Part shown: piece by piece, positions 44,239-54,764 of the stretch
Position numbering within the stretch: the stretch's first letter is position 1
Layout of the letters: each line of letters starts with the position of its first letter
Assembly (NCBI RefSeq): GCF_003987555.1
Contig: NZ_NGJW01000008.1
Span: 29,663 to 93,662, forward strand
Length of the DNA: 64,000 nucleotides
DNA from: Vagococcus lutrae
GTDB lineage: Bacteria; Bacillota; Bacilli; Lactobacillales; Vagococcaceae
Direction of reading: 5' to 3'
Translations under genes and position numbers: made by a program
Notes under the pieces: generated by a model
Seen by the model: the letters and a program-made list of their open reading frames with translations, nothing else
What the model was told of the DNA's origin: nothing
The model's database searches: none

Positions 44239-45246
44239 CTAGTTCTTCTCATCATAAGCATAGCCTAAATGATGATACGCTTTTTCTGTTGCTACTCGTC
44301 CACGAGCCGTTCGCTTTATAAACCCTTTTTGGATTAAAAATGGCTCATACATGTCTTCCACTGTTTCTGTTTCTTCACTGATGTTGACGGCAATCGTGCT
44401 TAATCCAACAGGCCCACCTCGATATACTTCAATCATCGTACGTAAAATCTTCTGATCGATATAATCTAAGCCTTCTTGGTCAACACGCAGTAAAGCTAAA
44501 GCATAGTCTGCTATTTGCGGTGTAATGACACCATCACTTTCAACTTGAGCCACATCTCTAACTCGACGCAATAAACGGTTCGCAATTCTTGGCGTTCCAC
44601 GTGAACGTCGTGCAATCTCAAAAGCCCCTTCTTCAACAATATCCGTTTCAAAAATAGCTGCTGAACGCACGATAATCTCCGCCAATTCTTCTGGATAGTA
44701 ATACTCCAAATGAGACACAATCCCAAAGCGGTCACGCAATGGTGCCGAAAGCATACCCGCACGCGTCGTCGCTCCTATTAATGTAAAGGGTGGCAGTTCA
44801 AAATGAAGGGGATAAGCAGTTTCGCCTTGTCCCATCATAATATCTACGTAAAAATCTTCCATCGCGGAGTATAACATTTCTTCCACTACACGGGGTAGGC
44901 GATGTATTTCATCAATAAATAAGACATCACCTGGACTTAATTCATTTAATATCGCCACTAAGTCACCTGGACGTTCGATTGCTGGTCCACTCGTTGTCCG
45001 AATATTGACGTCTAGTTCATTCGCAATAACCATCGCCAAAGTCGTCTTCCCTAAACCAGGAGGCCCAAACAATAGCACGTGATCCAGTGATTCTTGTCTT
45101 CGTTTAGCTGCTTCAATATATATCAGTAATTCTCGCTTAACTTTTTCCTGTCCAATATACTGAGTTAAGTACTGAGGGCGTAAGGTTTTATCAGATGAAG
45201 CGTCATTCTCCCATTCGTCTGGCGATACAATCCGTTCTTCCGTCAT
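44239..45246 (-). CDS. ruvB: Holliday junction branch-migration helicase RuvB
   Basis: 335 aa. Walker [10 protein letters not shown] (61-69), Walker B LFIDEIHR, sensor TTRAG, and the C-terminal winged helix with [12 protein letters not shown]. Motor of the RuvAB complex. Thirteen nt after ruvA. Confidence 0.97.
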   Translation of the reverse strand: MTEERIVSPDEWENDASSDKTLRPQYLTQYIGQEKVKRELLIYIEAAKRRQESLDHVLLFGPPGLGKTTLAMVIANELDVNIRTTSGPAIERPGDLVAILNELSPGDVLFIDEIHRLPRVVEEMLYSAMEDFYVDIMMGQGETAYPLHFELPPFTLIGATTRAGMLSAPLRDRFGIVSHLEYYYPEELAEIIVRSAAIFETDIVEEGAFEIARRSRGTPRIANRLLRRVRDVAQVESDGVITPQIADYALALLRVDQEGLDYIDQKILRTMIEVYRGGPVGLSTIAVNISEETETVEDMYEPFLIQKGFIKRTARGRVATEKAYHHLGYAYDEKN

Positions 45247-45259
45247 CTAGCATCACTCC

Positions 45260-45883
45260 TTACTTTTTCATCAATAAACTTAATCCTTTACGCAGATATT
45301 CATCTGTCGTCGTTAAGTTTTCAGCTGCCAACCCTTTTTTCACTTTCGAAATCTCTCGAGCACTGTATCCTAATGCTTTCAAGGCTTCACATGCCTCTTC
45401 TAAAGCACTGATTGTTCCTTTCGCTGTAAATTCAGAATCCATTTCTAACTGTTGTTGACCGACTAATGACGGTTCAAAGTTAACATCCCCTAATTTTCCT
45501 TTTAAATCTAAGACCATTTGCTGCGCTGTCTTTTTACCAACACCAGGAAATTTAGTCAAATAACTATGGTCGGCATTTTCAATCGCTGTTACTAAACCAG
45601 CATGATCAGCACTTGCCATTATCGCTAAGCCACTCTTAGGCCCAATACCAGATACACTGATTAATTTTAAAAACAACTGCTTTTCTTCTAATGTTTCAAA
45701 CCCATAAAGCGTCATCGCATCTTCTCTTACCGCTTGATACAAATAAAGGGTGACTTGCTTGTCACGATAACTTGATAATTTAAACGGATTTGCAACTAGT
45801 ATTTGATAGCCTATTCCATGTGTTTCTATCACAATATAATAAGGACTTATATAGGTTACCATTCCTTTTATATATTCATACAT
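45260..45883 (-). CDS. ruvA: Holliday junction DNA helicase subunit RuvA
   Basis: 207 aa from ATG 45883 ([12 protein letters not shown]), directly after GGAGG; the open frame extends 26 codons upstream. OB fold, then two helix-hairpin-helix motifs ([36 protein letters not shown]) and a C-terminal RuvB-binding domain ([20 protein letters not shown]). Confidence 0.96.
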   Translation of the reverse strand: MYEYIKGMVTYISPYYIVIETHGIGYQILVANPFKLSSYRDKQVTLYLYQAVREDAMTLYGFETLEEKQLFLKLISVSGIGPKSGLAIMASADHAGLVTAIENADHSYLTKFPGVGKKTAQQMVLDLKGKLGDVNFEPSLVGQQQLEMDSEFTAKGTISALEEACEALKALGYSAREISKVKKGLAAENLTTTDEYLRKGLSLLMKK

Positions 45884-45988
45884 CTTTTTTCCTCCATACT
45901 TAAACAAACGTTCCCTTAAGATTGTACCATAATCCCTACCGTCTAGGTAGTCAATACGCAAGAGCCTTTTAGTAACATTTAAATAAAT

Positions 45989-46021
45989 AAAAAGGCTGTC
46001 CGCTCGCGGACAACCTTTTTA
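45989..46021 (-). terminator. terminator of the inositol operon
   Basis: AAAAAGG and TGTCCGC pair with GCGGACA and CCTTTTT, with one C/A mismatch and a tiny TC loop. Directly after the EIIB gene. Confidence 0.85.
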
Positions 46022-46023
46022 TT

Positions 46024-46335
46024 TTAATCTAAAAACTTCGCCATGATTTTTTCAATATTCATGGTTGCAAATTCTTCACCAGAAATCCCAATAATTTCTG
46101 ATTCACATTTTACTTGTTCAAGTAATCCCGTTAACTCTTCTTCATAACGATGTACTTGAGGTGATAGTAAAATATAGTCATAGTGTTTAAAGTCCAATTT
46201 CTCTTCTACTCTCGCAACAGGTGCATAGTCCACATCGTAATTCAGTGATTTTGCACGTAGACTTTCTAACATCTTAGAAACAAATAGTGATGCACTGATT
46301 CCTGTTTCACAAACGAGCAAGATACTTTTTTCCAT
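46024..46335 (-). CDS. orphan PTS EIIB (lactose/cellobiose type)
   Basis: 103 aa, full-length EIIB fold: the phosphocysteine loop CETGISASLFVSKM (Cys9), then YILLSPQVHRYEEEL. No EIIA or EIIC gene is adjacent. It is the last gene of the inositol operon, 14 nt after iolG. Either it serves a PTS encoded elsewhere or it has become a phosphorylation sensor for the operon; both are guesses. Confidence 0.82.
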   Translation of the reverse strand: MEKSILLVCETGISASLFVSKMLESLRAKSLNYDVDYAPVARVEEKLDFKHYDYILLSPQVHRYEEELTGLLEQVKCESEIIGISGEEFATMNIEKIMAKFLD

Positions 46336-46349
46336 CGTAAAACCCCTAT

Positions 46350-47354
46350 CTATATTTTTTTAACGCGCACAGGTTGCCCTGTTTTTAATGACTCATTCGC
46401 TGCGAAAGCCAAACGTTGCGCCATAATACCATCTTCAAATGTTACCACAGTTTCTGTATTATTTCTAATCGCATCTAAAAATTGCTCTACTTCTGCGATA
46501 TACGCATCATTGTAACGTTCTAAGAAGAAATGCAATGGTTTTTGGCTATGAACGCCTTCTACATCTGATAACGTCACATTATTCACTAATTCATTTTCTG
46601 CCTGTGACGCTCCTTTTGAACCAAAAGCTTCTAAACGTTGATCATAGCCATAAACTGCTTGACGACTATTGCTAATAACGCCTAAACAACCATTTTCAAA
46701 TTTTAATGTGACAACAGCAGTATCAATATCAATGCCTTTAATCTCAGGATTGACTAACGCTTCTCCTGTCGCATAAACTTCTTCTACTTCACTACCCGCA
46801 ATAAAACGTGCCATATCAAAGTCATGAATCATCATATCAAAGAACAAGCCCCCTGATGATTTAACATAAGACAATGGTGGCGCTTCAGGATCACGTGAAT
46901 CAATACGTAATAATTGAATATCTCCAATCGCACCGCTTGTGACATGTTCTTTTACCTGAGCAAAGTTGCGGTCAAAACGACGGTTAACACCTAATTGGAA
47001 TTTTACGCCTGCTTCTTTCACTACTTCATAAGCTGACAATGTTTCTTCATCTGATGAACTGATTGGTTTTTCACAGAAAATATGCTTCCCTGCTTTGGCT
47101 GCTTTTTTGATTAACTCCGCATGGGTATCTGTCGGACTACAAATAAAAACAGCATCAATTTCATCATCGGTTAAAATTTCATCAAAATCTGCTACTAACG
47201 GTACACCGACTTCTTTTTCAAAATCAGGCATTTTATCCGCAAAAATATCTGCTACTTTTTTAACTTTAACGCCGGCCATTTGGACTAAGTTGTTGGTATG
47301 CAATTTCCCAATACGTCCTCCACCGATAACACCTACTACTAATTCTTTACTCAT
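46350..47354 (-). CDS. iolG: inositol 2-dehydrogenase
   Basis: 334 aa Gfo/Idh/MocA oxidoreductase. NAD site GVIGGGRIGKLHTNNL, the CEKPISS catalytic Lys motif, DMMIHDFDMARF with catalytic Asp/His. Oxidises myo-inositol to 2-keto-myo-inositol. ATG at 47354 (MSKELV) follows AGGAGT. A second family member lies at 49964-50989; this one looks nearer to IolG. Confidence 0.85.
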   Translation of the reverse strand: MSKELVVGVIGGGRIGKLHTNNLVQMAGVKVKKVADIFADKMPDFEKEVGVPLVADFDEILTDDEIDAVFICSPTDTHAELIKKAAKAGKHIFCEKPISSSDEETLSAYEVVKEAGVKFQLGVNRRFDRNFAQVKEHVTSGAIGDIQLLRIDSRDPEAPPLSYVKSSGGLFFDMMIHDFDMARFIAGSEVEEVYATGEALVNPEIKGIDIDTAVVTLKFENGCLGVISNSRQAVYGYDQRLEAFGSKGASQAENELVNNVTLSDVEGVHSQKPLHFFLERYNDAYIAEVEQFLDAIRNNTETVVTFEDGIMAQRLAFAANESLKTGQPVRVKKI

Positions 47355-47376
47355 CTTTTTCAACTCCTATTTTTTA

Positions 47377-48972
47377 TTATCTAGCAAATCCAATTGGTGA
47401 GAATGCTAAATAGGTAATAATAACTGTAACAATCGTAATCACACTAACTAACTTCGTATGTTTCCAAGGGGTAATGTCAACTTTCGTATTAAACACTTTC
47501 AATTCGAAGTCGCCTTCTGGTTTCCATTTTGAAACTAAGAACATCACTAGCATGTCTAAGAAGAATAATACACTTAACACATATAAGAAGTGAACATCTT
47601 TTAAGAAAACTTTAGATAACGCATATAAAACAATATGCATAGAGATTGTAACCTTGGCAGACAATGCTGTCGCTTTTTTAGAGTAGAAGGCTAACAAAAT
47701 AATAACTAAAAGCGGCATATTATATAGTCCATTGAACTCTTGTACAAATTGATAAAGTCCAGCTGGTGCAAACGAAATAAAAGGTGCCACAATAACCGAA
47801 ACTAAGCCAACAATAACCGTTACCATTTTACCGGCACGAGCAATCTGCGCGTCTGTTGCTTGTTTGTTGATAACTGGCTTATAAAAATCTAATGAAACTA
47901 ATGTTGAGGTAGCGTTTAGCGCTCCTGAGAATGAAGATAAAATAGCTCCGAAAATGACCGCCGCAAAAATACCATACATCATTTGTGGTAAAACTTCCGT
48001 TACTAATGCTGGATACGCTTCATCTGGTGTATTAATGAGTAATTCACCAAATATATTACGAGCTACAATTCCTGGGAATACTAGGAATAATGCCCCAAAA
48101 ATCTTGAAGAATCCAACCATGAACGCCCCTTTTTGAGCTTCAGCTAAGTTTTTCCCTGACAAAGCCTTTTGAACAATCATCTGGTTCGTACACCAGAAAT
48201 ACAAGTTATTAAATAACATACCTGTAAAGAGTGTTGGCCAAGGAACGACCGCAGAATCAATCGAGCCGACTGAATTTAGTAACCAAGGCGTATTATCTAC
48301 GATATGATCAATACCACCAATGAAGTTTCCTCCACCTAGCTTAGTCACTCCTAAAATTGGTACTAACAAGCCACATATTAATAAACCAAATCCATAAACT
48401 GTATCACTGTTCGCACTTAGACTCAATCCACCAATTAATAAATACAAAATACCAATAATACCGATTGCAAATGACACCAAAATGATTGCTGTAATCGGAC
48501 GAATTCCCAATAGTTCGTCTATTCTGAATATTTTGTTAAAAACAAGTGAACCAGAATACAGCACAACAGGTAAGAATGATGTCATATAAGTAATAATAAA
48601 CAAAGCTGAGATAATACGCTTCGTACGCGTATCATAACGAATTTCAATAAAGTCAGAAACCGTATTGATACCGTACTTGAAATACTTTGGTAAGAACACC
48701 GCAGCTAGCATGACGATAGCTATCGCTGATGTCACTTCCCAAGCCATAACTTCCATACCTGCTACATAACTTTGACCGTTTTGTCCGACAATCTGTTCAG
48801 TTGATAAATTGGTCATAATAATGGACCCTGCAATTGGTAATGCCGTTAAACTTCGACCACCCATAAAGAATCCTTCAGAATCTGTTACATCGACGCCACG
48901 TGACCTCTTAAACGCAAACATCCAAACCGCCACAATGATGAGAATAAAACTTACCATTGAAAATACATTCAT
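47377..48972 (-). CDS. sodium/solute symporter (SSS family), probable inositol transporter
   Basis: 531 aa with about 13-14 membrane segments. SSS features: FFMGGRSLTALPIAGSIIMTNLS near the N-terminus, YGINTVSDFIEIRYD, and AAVIFGAILSSFSGALNATSTL in the sodium-site helix. Encoded inside the inositol operon, so likely the myo-inositol importer, whereas Bacillus uses the MFS carrier IolT. Confidence 0.87.
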   Translation of the reverse strand: MNVFSMVSFILIIVAVWMFAFKRSRGVDVTDSEGFFMGGRSLTALPIAGSIIMTNLSTEQIVGQNGQSYVAGMEVMAWEVTSAIAIVMLAAVFLPKYFKYGINTVSDFIEIRYDTRTKRIISALFIITYMTSFLPVVLYSGSLVFNKIFRIDELLGIRPITAIILVSFAIGIIGILYLLIGGLSLSANSDTVYGFGLLICGLLVPILGVTKLGGGNFIGGIDHIVDNTPWLLNSVGSIDSAVVPWPTLFTGMLFNNLYFWCTNQMIVQKALSGKNLAEAQKGAFMVGFFKIFGALFLVFPGIVARNIFGELLINTPDEAYPALVTEVLPQMMYGIFAAVIFGAILSSFSGALNATSTLVSLDFYKPVINKQATDAQIARAGKMVTVIVGLVSVIVAPFISFAPAGLYQFVQEFNGLYNMPLLVIILLAFYSKKATALSAKVTISMHIVLYALSKVFLKDVHFLYVLSVLFFLDMLVMFLVSKWKPEGDFELKVFNTKVDITPWKHTKLVSVITIVTVIITYLAFSPIGFAR

Positions 48973-48989
48973 GTCTACACCTCTTATTT

Positions 48990-49874
48990 TTAAAGTTTTG
49001 TGACGTCATTGATATATTGACGTGCTTTTTTTGCATAAATAAATGGATTAGCTTTTGCTGGATCTTGTTCGGCTTCCACAACAATCCATCCTTCATAACC
49101 ACTCTTCTCTATGGCTTCCCAAATAGGATTAAAGTCGATCATGCCATCTCCAGGAACTGTAAAGACGCCTTCTTTCACACCATTTAAAAAGCTCATTTTA
49201 TTCGCTTTGACTTCAGCCATTTTTGCTTCACGAATGTCTTTAAAGTGGATGTGGAAAATACGATCTTGATATAAATTATAAATTTCAAGTGGATTTTCAC
49301 CAGAAAAAACGAGATGTCCTGTATCAAATAGTAAGCTAACTTTTTCTGGGTCTGTATGATCCATTAAACGTTTAATTTCAGCTGTCGTTTGAACTCCTGT
49401 TCCCATATGGTGATGGTAAACAATTTTCATGTCTTTTTCAGCCGCTAACTCACCTAATTTTTCTAAACCAGTTGTTAGCAACTCCCATTCTTCATCATTA
49501 AAGATTGGTTTTTTATCAAAAACAGGTGTTTCCATTTGTCCTTGTACACTATGACCTTGTTCTGATACAACGATAACTTTCGCTCCCATTGCATGTAAAA
49601 AATCACGATGTTCAATAAATGCTTGAGCCGTCTCCTCGTAAGGTTTCGTTGTTAAAAAGGCACTGAACCAAGCGCTTGCCACTGATAATCCTCGTGGTTC
49701 CAAATAGCTTTTTAATACTTCGGGATCACGTGGATATTTGTTTCCAATTTCAGTTCCAACATAACCTGATAAAGCCATTTCACTAATACATTGTTCAAAA
49801 CTGTTTTCGCTTCCTAATTCAGGCATGTCATCATTTGTCCAAGCGATTGGTGCAATTCCTAATTTGATTGTCAT
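48990..49874 (-). CDS. iolE: 2-keto-myo-inositol dehydratase
   Basis: 294 aa, xylose-isomerase-like TIM barrel: KLGIAPIAWTNDDMPELG at the N-terminus, metal ligands in VYHHHMGTGVQ, LLFDTGHL, FHIHFKDIR and VVEAEQDP. Dehydrates 2-keto-myo-inositol, the second step. ATG at 49874 follows AAGGAGG. Confidence 0.92.
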   Translation of the reverse strand: MTIKLGIAPIAWTNDDMPELGSENSFEQCISEMALSGYVGTEIGNKYPRDPEVLKSYLEPRGLSVASAWFSAFLTTKPYEETAQAFIEHRDFLHAMGAKVIVVSEQGHSVQGQMETPVFDKKPIFNDEEWELLTTGLEKLGELAAEKDMKIVYHHHMGTGVQTTAEIKRLMDHTDPEKVSLLFDTGHLVFSGENPLEIYNLYQDRIFHIHFKDIREAKMAEVKANKMSFLNGVKEGVFTVPGDGMIDFNPIWEAIEKSGYEGWIVVEAEQDPAKANPFIYAKKARQYINDVTKL

Positions 49875-49963
49875 TTTTCTTCCTCCTTGTTTTCGGTACA
49901 GCGTTTTCATTTGTGATGTAAAAGCAAGCGGAGTCAGTGTGACTCCACTGCTTAAAATCCTTT

Positions 49964-50989
49964 TTAATGGGGCACTTCAACCAAGCATTTTCCTTCATAA
50001 GATGATTGACAAGCAATCGCTACTTTAGTTGATTGCAAGCCGTCGTTAGCATTAACGCCAGGCTGTTCACCCGTTTGAATACAACGGATAAATTCTTTTG
50101 TCTCATTGATAAAAGCTTCCTTGAAGCGCTCTGGGAAATTCTGTGAACACGGTCTAACCACACCATGTTCATTCATTACTGTGACAAGATTTTTTTCTGG
50201 TATTTGCGCAATTCGCAACATTCCTTTTGTTCCGATTAATTCCGTTTCTACATGGTAACCATGATGACAATTACGACCTGCAACTAAGATAGCCATCGTC
50301 TGGTCTGTCAGCTGCATCATAGCTGCCCCTGTTTCTAATTCACCCACAGCATCTAACTCAGGGTAAGCGGCGTTTTTACCAATTGCCCAGACACGTTCGA
50401 TTTCTTGATTTGAAAACCAACGAACTAAGTCAATATCATGAATAGACATATCAGCGAACAAGCCGCCACTATTACTTGCTCCAGCAAATTTCACAAAACT
50501 TTCGAGACCTTCGCTTGGATCAATTCCGTAGCTACGAATTAATGTCAGTTCTCCCAACTCACCTTTTTCAACCATTTGTTTGGCATATTGATAAGATTCG
50601 TCGTATCTTCTCATAAAACCTAGCATAAAGACTTGATTAGGATGATCGTCAATCACATCCATTGTTTTTTCAATTTCAGCGACGTCTAGACCAATTGGCT
50701 TTTCAGAGAAAACATGCTTGCCATTCTTCATCGCCAACTGAATATGCTCACAGTGTAGCCCAGACGGCGAAACGATAAAGATAGCATCAATGGCTTCATC
50801 TTGCACCATTTCTCCATAATCACGATACAATTTGGTCACGCCAAGTGCTTCTCGAGCAAAATCTAACTCTGCTTCGACCACACTGCATGCAGCATAGAGC
50901 TCACAGTTAGGTACGTGAAATGCTAGATTTTTAGCATGTTCTTTCCCTAACCTTCCTAACCCGATAATCCCAACTTTTACAACCTTCAT
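49964..50989 (-). CDS. second Gfo/Idh/MocA inositol dehydrogenase
   Basis: 341 aa. NAD site GIIGLGRLGKEHAKNL, SEKPIGLD motif, DMSIHDIDLVRWF. ATG at 50989 follows GGAGGCG; the longer frame adds 17 residues and would overlap iolD. Two such enzymes in one inositol operon usually split myo- and other isomers (scyllo or chiro); which is which cannot be told here. Confidence 0.85.
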   Translation of the reverse strand: MKVVKVGIIGLGRLGKEHAKNLAFHVPNCELYAACSVVEAELDFAREALGVTKLYRDYGEMVQDEAIDAIFIVSPSGLHCEHIQLAMKNGKHVFSEKPIGLDVAEIEKTMDVIDDHPNQVFMLGFMRRYDESYQYAKQMVEKGELGELTLIRSYGIDPSEGLESFVKFAGASNSGGLFADMSIHDIDLVRWFSNQEIERVWAIGKNAAYPELDAVGELETGAAMMQLTDQTMAILVAGRNCHHGYHVETELIGTKGMLRIAQIPEKNLVTVMNEHGVVRPCSQNFPERFKEAFINETKEFIRCIQTGEQPGVNANDGLQSTKVAIACQSSYEGKCLVEVPH

Positions 50990-51005
50990 GGTGCGCCTCC
51001 TAGAA

Positions 51006-52919
51006 TTAATATTTCCAAGCGTCTTGTAATTTTTCAGCACGTTCTTGCGCCGCTTGAACTACGGCTTCTGTTTCAGAAACTTCGGAAACTCCAACATTCC
51101 ACCAGCCGCCGTAGCCGTCTGTCATAGTTTTAGGTAACACTTTAATGTCAATTAAAGTTGAAACAGTTTGTTTTTTAGCGTCCTCAATAGCAGCTATTAA
51201 TTCGTCACGCGTCGTCACACGATACGTCTTAGCACCGTAGCCTTCCGCCACTTTAGCATAGTCGATAGCCATAATATTGTGATCGGCATCGCGGAATTCA
51301 CAATTATAACTACCACCACCATTAGACATTTGTAAATTATTGATACAACCATAGCCTGAATTATCAAAAAGCATGACATTGATTTTTTGTTTATATTGTA
51401 ATGCTGTTACTAATTCGGTATGTAACATTAAGAAGCTACCGTCTCCTAACACGGCATATACTTCTCGTTCAGGTTCTGCTAACTTAGCACCTAATGCTCC
51501 TGCTACTTCATACCCCATACATGAATAACCATATTCTAGGTGATAGGTGTTTTCCGTATCCGTTTCCCATAGACGTTGCATGTCACCTGGCAATGAACCA
51601 GCTGAGGCTACGACGATGCTACCTTCTTCTACAGTGTCATTCATTGTAATAAACGCATCGGTTTGCGTGTATTCGGTCTTCAAACTATCTGCATATTCAT
51701 TCATGACTTCTTGACTGAAATGTCCGTCAATTTCCGGTTTAAAGGCTGTACGATTAAACGTAACATTATGTAGACGCTCGCGTTCTTGTTCCCATTCCTT
51801 TTTCCACTCGCTTAACTGCGAACCAAACGACGCACGATAGTTTCCTAATTCTTTCGCCATCATTTCTAACGATACTTTCGCATCTCCAACAACTTGAAAC
51901 GCATCGAATTTATAAGCATGCATTCTACCTACGTTTATATTTAAGAATTTCGTACGGTCGTAATCAAACGCTGTTTTAGAAGACGTTGTAAAATCTGTAT
52001 AACGCGTTCCCACTCCTATAATCAAGTCCGCATTATCAATCGCCTTGTTAGCAGCTGAGGTTCCTAAAATCCCAGTGCCTCCTAAATTATTCTCAAATGA
52101 ATGAGCGACAGTAGATTTTCCTGCATGAGTTTCCACCAGTGGAATCTCATGAGTCTCTGATAATTGACGTAAAATGTCACCAGCTTGTGAGTATTTAGCC
52201 CCACCACCTACAATAATAACGGGCTTTTTGCTCTCTTTAATACGCGCTACCGCTCCTTCTATTTCACGATCAGTAGGTACGCGACGATCTAGATAATGCA
52301 CGCGTTTTTCAAAGAAACTCGCTTCAAAATCATACGCCTCTCCTTCTGTATCTTGTGAAATACAAATCGTCGCAGGACCTGCTGTTGCAGGATTCGTCAT
52401 TACTTCAAATGCTCGGATTAATGCCGACATTAGTTGCTCTGGTCGTTGCACGCGATCCCAGTACCGAGAAACAGCTTTAAACGCATCATTAGTAGTAGTT
52501 GCAATACTTGTTTCATGTTCTAACTGTTGTAAAACAGGGTCTGGTTGACGTGTCGCAAAGGTGTCAGCTGGTAAAATCAATAAGGGAATATTGTTAGCAT
52601 GAGCCGTCGCTGCAGCTGTTACCATGTTAGCTGACCCAGGACCTGCTGACGCTGTAACGGCATATATTTTTTGGCGTAACTGTTGTTTACTAAATGCAAT
52701 GGCAGCATGCGCCATTCCTTGTTCATTTTTTCCTTGAATCACTTTTAAATGACCAGGATCTTGTTCAAGGGCATGCCCAATTCCTAAGACATTACCATGT
52801 CCAAAAATATTAAATACACCTTCTACAAATGGAAACTCTTTACCATTGACTGAGATATATTGTTGATTTAAGAATTTGACAAGGGCTTGAGCTGTTGTCA
52901 TTCTTATTGTTTTACCCAT
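51006..52919 (-). CDS. iolD: 3D-(3,5/4)-trihydroxycyclohexane-1,2-dione hydrolase
   Basis: 637-aa thiamine diphosphate enzyme opening the ring to 5-deoxyglucuronate. N-terminal domain with FNIFGHGNVLGIGHAL and the catalytic-Glu strand, the middle domain IIVGGGAKYS, and the C-terminal ThDP motif starting GDGSFLMLHTELVTA. ATG at 52919 follows AGGAAGTG. Confidence 0.95.
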   Translation of the reverse strand: MGKTIRMTTAQALVKFLNQQYISVNGKEFPFVEGVFNIFGHGNVLGIGHALEQDPGHLKVIQGKNEQGMAHAAIAFSKQQLRQKIYAVTASAGPGSANMVTAAATAHANNIPLLILPADTFATRQPDPVLQQLEHETSIATTTNDAFKAVSRYWDRVQRPEQLMSALIRAFEVMTNPATAGPATICISQDTEGEAYDFEASFFEKRVHYLDRRVPTDREIEGAVARIKESKKPVIIVGGGAKYSQAGDILRQLSETHEIPLVETHAGKSTVAHSFENNLGGTGILGTSAANKAIDNADLIIGVGTRYTDFTTSSKTAFDYDRTKFLNINVGRMHAYKFDAFQVVGDAKVSLEMMAKELGNYRASFGSQLSEWKKEWEQERERLHNVTFNRTAFKPEIDGHFSQEVMNEYADSLKTEYTQTDAFITMNDTVEEGSIVVASAGSLPGDMQRLWETDTENTYHLEYGYSCMGYEVAGALGAKLAEPEREVYAVLGDGSFLMLHTELVTALQYKQKINVMLFDNSGYGCINNLQMSNGGGSYNCEFRDADHNIMAIDYAKVAEGYGAKTYRVTTRDELIAAIEDAKKQTVSTLIDIKVLPKTMTDGYGGWWNVGVSEVSETEAVVQAAQERAEKLQDAWKY

Positions 52920-52932
52920 CTTCACACTTCCT

Positions 52933-53898
52933 TTATTCTGCTTGTTCTGCCATTAATTGTTCTATTTGTTCGACTGTCGGCATCGCTTCAGATGAACTGT
53001 GTTTACTTACAACGATAGCTGCTGAAGCACTACCGTATTGTAATGCGGTTTGAATATCTTTCCCTTGTGAAAGGGCATAGATAAAGGCCGCAGCATATGA
53101 GTCACCTGCTCCAAATGTTTTTAATACATTAGACTTATAGGCTTTTGTTGCAAATGTTTGCCCGTCTTTTGTATAGGCGTATGATCCTTGAACACCGTGT
53201 TTAATCACAAGTAATTCTGGACGATGTGAAAACAGATAATCTACCGTTACATCGTTCGAACCATTCTCAACATTTTCCAACATATTATACTCGTCACGTG
53301 TACCAATCACGACATCTGATTGTTCTGCTACTAAAGCATAATAAATAGATGTTTCTTCCGCATTTTTCCACGTGTATGGACGATAATCTAACTCAAACAC
53401 TACTTTCACTTGATTTTCTCGAGCAATAGAAACCGCTTTTAATACTGCTTCACGAGAAGGGCTTTGCGCCAAACCTGTTCCTGAAACGACTAACATTTTC
53501 GCCTCTTTAATATACTCTTCATTAACTTCTGATGGATCTAAGTATAAATCAGCTACGTTATCGCGATACATTAAAATACTACATTCTTCCGGACTTAAAA
53601 TTTCAGTAAAAGCTAAACCTGTCTTACGTCCTTCTGTGTCTAATACAAAATTACTAGTGTCAACTCCTACCTTGCCCATGTAATCTGTAATAAAACGACC
53701 ATGTTGATCATCTGGTATTTTACCGATGAACCCACATTTCAATCCTAATTTTGAAGCTCCAATTGCAATGTTAGCGGGAGAACCGCCAACATATTTACTA
53801 AACGTCATGGTTTCTTCCATAGGTCGATTATACTCGACAGCATTTAAATCCACACATGCCCGTCCAACAGCGATTAAATCATACTTTTTATTTGCCAT
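52933..53898 (-). CDS. iolC: 5-dehydro-2-deoxygluconokinase
   Basis: 321-aa PfkB/ribokinase-family kinase: N-terminal YDLIAVGRACVDLNAVEYN, GGSPANIAIGASKLG, and the C-terminal anion-hole motif KTFGAGDSYAAAF with catalytic Asp. Phosphorylates 5-dehydro-2-deoxygluconate to the inducer-type intermediate DKGP. ATG at 53898 follows AGGAGTG. Confidence 0.95.
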   Translation of the reverse strand: MANKKYDLIAVGRACVDLNAVEYNRPMEETMTFSKYVGGSPANIAIGASKLGLKCGFIGKIPDDQHGRFITDYMGKVGVDTSNFVLDTEGRKTGLAFTEILSPEECSILMYRDNVADLYLDPSEVNEEYIKEAKMLVVSGTGLAQSPSREAVLKAVSIARENQVKVVFELDYRPYTWKNAEETSIYYALVAEQSDVVIGTRDEYNMLENVENGSNDVTVDYLFSHRPELLVIKHGVQGSYAYTKDGQTFATKAYKSNVLKTFGAGDSYAAAFIYALSQGKDIQTALQYGSASAAIVVSKHSSSEAMPTVEQIEQLMAEQAE

Positions 53899-53927
53899 AA
53901 TGACACTCCTAATTTTTATTTTCCTTT

Positions 53928-54746
53928 TTATTTTCGATCTAAAATCCACTCATGATCTGGGTCATTATGGAATTGCCATTTTTTAATTGGACCTGCCATA
54001 ATGTTCAGATAGTATGAGTTATATCCATCTGGCACAGCCACTGGATGATAACCTTTTGGTACTACGACAACATTTTCATTTTCAACTGCCATCGTTTCAT
54101 CTAGCGAACGATCGTCCGTATAAACACGTTGGAAGACAAAGCCTTGTCCCGGATCGACTTCATGATAGTAAGTTTCTTCTAAGAATGACTCATGTGGCAA
54201 GTTATTTTGGTCGTGCTTATGTGGTGGATAGCTTGACCAATTGCCGCTATCTGTATAAACCTCTACCACAATCAAACTATTAGAAATCGGACTTTCGTCA
54301 TCTAAAATATTATGAACCATTCGTTTATTACTATATTTTCCACGTTTTTCAATGCGATTACTTGCTGCTGGAATCAGTTGCGTTGGCAACTGATTCTCAG
54401 ATGGCGAGTAGCAAAGGATAACTTTTGCCTCTTTATTGGCTGTTATCGTCATGTCATGGTTATGAGATATATAGACACTATCGGTTGGTATTTTCTCAAA
54501 CACACTATCTCGTGTCCCAATGTTTTCAAATGTTTCTGTTTCATCTGAAATTGTTACTTGACCCGTTAACACAACTGCACATACTTCCAAGCCGTCTAAA
54601 TGCTCTTGATAAGTACCACCTGCTTCAAATGAAAGTAAACGTAGTTCGATATATTCTAATCCGTCTTTTTCTCGCGTAACATGATGTCGTTCAATCACTT
54701 TATCATTTAACGCTTTTGTTTGAGGTGTTCGTTTTAAATCCGCCAT
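53928..54746 (-). CDS. iolB: 5-deoxy-glucuronate isomerase
   Basis: 272 aa cupin-fold enzyme. Metal-binding set in SSYPPHKHDQ, the ESFLEETYYHEVDPGQGF block, and GYHPVAVPDGYNSYYLN. Converts 5-deoxyglucuronate to 5-dehydro-2-deoxygluconate. Confidence 0.95.
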   Translation of the reverse strand: MADLKRTPQTKALNDKVIERHHVTREKDGLEYIELRLLSFEAGGTYQEHLDGLEVCAVVLTGQVTISDETETFENIGTRDSVFEKIPTDSVYISHNHDMTITANKEAKVILCYSPSENQLPTQLIPAASNRIEKRGKYSNKRMVHNILDDESPISNSLIVVEVYTDSGNWSSYPPHKHDQNNLPHESFLEETYYHEVDPGQGFVFQRVYTDDRSLDETMAVENENVVVVPKGYHPVAVPDGYNSYYLNIMAGPIKKWQFHNDPDHEWILDRK

Positions 54747-54764
54747 TCTTTATTCTCCTAATCT

